Below, piece after piece: positions 5,238 to 5,567 of a stretch of DNA of 5,567 nt. The position numbers and the translations under genes were made by a program. The notes under the pieces are model-generated. The model searched no databases and had not been told where the DNA came from. It saw nothing but the letters and a program-made list of their open reading frames with translations. Every line of letters begins with the position of its first letter. Positions within the stretch are counted from its first letter, which is position 1. Origin of the DNA: Oscillospiraceae bacterium (GTDB lineage Bacteria; Bacillota; Clostridia; Oscillospirales; Oscillospiraceae). The stretch covers positions 1 through 5,567 of the forward strand of contig JAIEIQ010000366.1 of NCBI GenBank assembly GCA_029065305.1. Reading direction: 5' to 3'.

Positions 5238-5567
5238 ATGCGGAAGCTGATGATCTTCGCCCTCCCCTTCGGGGCCGGGGCGCTGCTGGGCGTCTGCCTG
5301 CTGCCCGCCGCCGCTCTGCCCTGGGCCGCGCTGGCGGCGCTGGCACTGGGGTGGGGGACGGCGGCGCTTTTGAAGCCCCGCCGGAGGCAGATTCGCACCG
5401 GCACGGCGGGGCTGGTCTGCGGCCTGCTCTGGCTGGCCCTCTACTCCTTTTGGGTCCTCGCCCCCGCTGAGAATCTGGTGGGAACCGAGGACCGGGTAAC
5501 GGTGGAGCTGCTGGATTACGCGGAGGCGTCCGACTACGGAGCCCGGGCGGAGGTCCGGGTGCTGGAC
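5238..5567 (+). CDS. comEC: ComEC/Rec2-like DNA internalisation protein, N-terminal part (3' end outside window)
   Basis: An open frame of 110 codons runs from ATG 5238 to the window edge without a stop. It starts MRKLMIFALPFGAGALLGVCLL and shows hydrophobic helices at about 4-26, 28-45 and 56-75. The basic loop KPRRRQIRTG (46-55) follows. After LAPAENLVGTEDRVTVELLDYAEASDYGARAEVRVLD (74-110, quoted here in part: LVGTEDRVTVELLDYAE) the chain enters a soluble beta-rich segment. Membrane helices followed by a segment of the type 'G..v.v...v.dya...dyg....v.v' fit the N-terminal DUF4131 region of ComEC, which forms the membrane channel for incoming single-stranded DNA in natural transformation. 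Full ComEC is usually 700-800 residues, so only a small part is seen, and the competence and beta-lactamase-like domains would lie beyond the edge. The Shine-Dalgarno match is poor, consistent with coupling to the XRE gene 4 nt upstream. An ATG at 5250 is an alternative start. The call is by remembered pattern and less sure than for the exporter. Confidence 0.72.
   Translation, partial: MRKLMIFALPFGAGALLGVCLLPAAALPWAALAALALGWGTAALLKPRRRQIRTGTAGLVCGLLWLALYSFWVLAPAENLVGTEDRVTVELLDYAEASDYGARAEVRVLD

Overview
The window looks like chromosomal DNA from a GC-rich, Gram-positive Firmicute, most likely a gut Clostridia/Oscillospiraceae-type bacterium. This is an inference. It rests on strong AGGAGG-type ribosome sites, strongly G/C-ending codons, and YitT, MacAB-like, XRE and ComEC proteins of the kind common in that group. 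I see no mobile element, CRISPR array, tRNA or rRNA.

Layout. Positions 1-468 (minus strand) hold the N-terminal 156 residues of a YitT/DUF161-type membrane protein that runs off the left edge. Positions 469-828 are a divergent intergenic region rich in regulatory-looking structure. It has a minus-strand promoter for the YitT gene. On the plus strand it has a promoter with a 19-bp spacer and a perfect 7-bp dyad, the layout of a MerR-family-controlled promoter. A second, more conventional plus-strand promoter follows, with a dyad just downstream of it. Positions 829-4902 are a compact three-gene operon whose genes overlap by 1 and 14 bp: a membrane-fusion (HlyD/MacA-like) adaptor with an exceptionally long coiled coil, a MacB/LolD-type ABC ATPase, and a MacB/FtsX-type permease. 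A 10-bp-stem Rho-independent terminator (4910-4937) closes the operon. Then come a 71-residue XRE/Cro-CI regulator (5018-5233) and, four bases later, the first 110 codons of a ComEC/Rec2-like DNA-uptake channel gene that runs off the right edge.

How the genes work together. The adaptor, ATPase and permease should form one tripartite ABC exporter. The ATPase dimer sits under the permease dimer, and the adaptor is anchored by an N-terminal transmembrane helix and projects outward. The upstream MerR-type promoter suggests induction by a small molecule or metal. The cargo cannot be read from the sequence; antimicrobial peptides, drugs and metals are all open. The XRE gene is placed to be translationally coupled to comEC and may control it.

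The most noteworthy points are the MerR-like promoter with no merR gene in view, and the roughly 350-residue coiled-coil insertion of the adaptor. That insertion is almost symmetrical about a Pro/Gly turn and is built partly from 21-bp coding repeats. I do not see a wholly new system. This is a recognisable exporter with unusual architecture and regulation.
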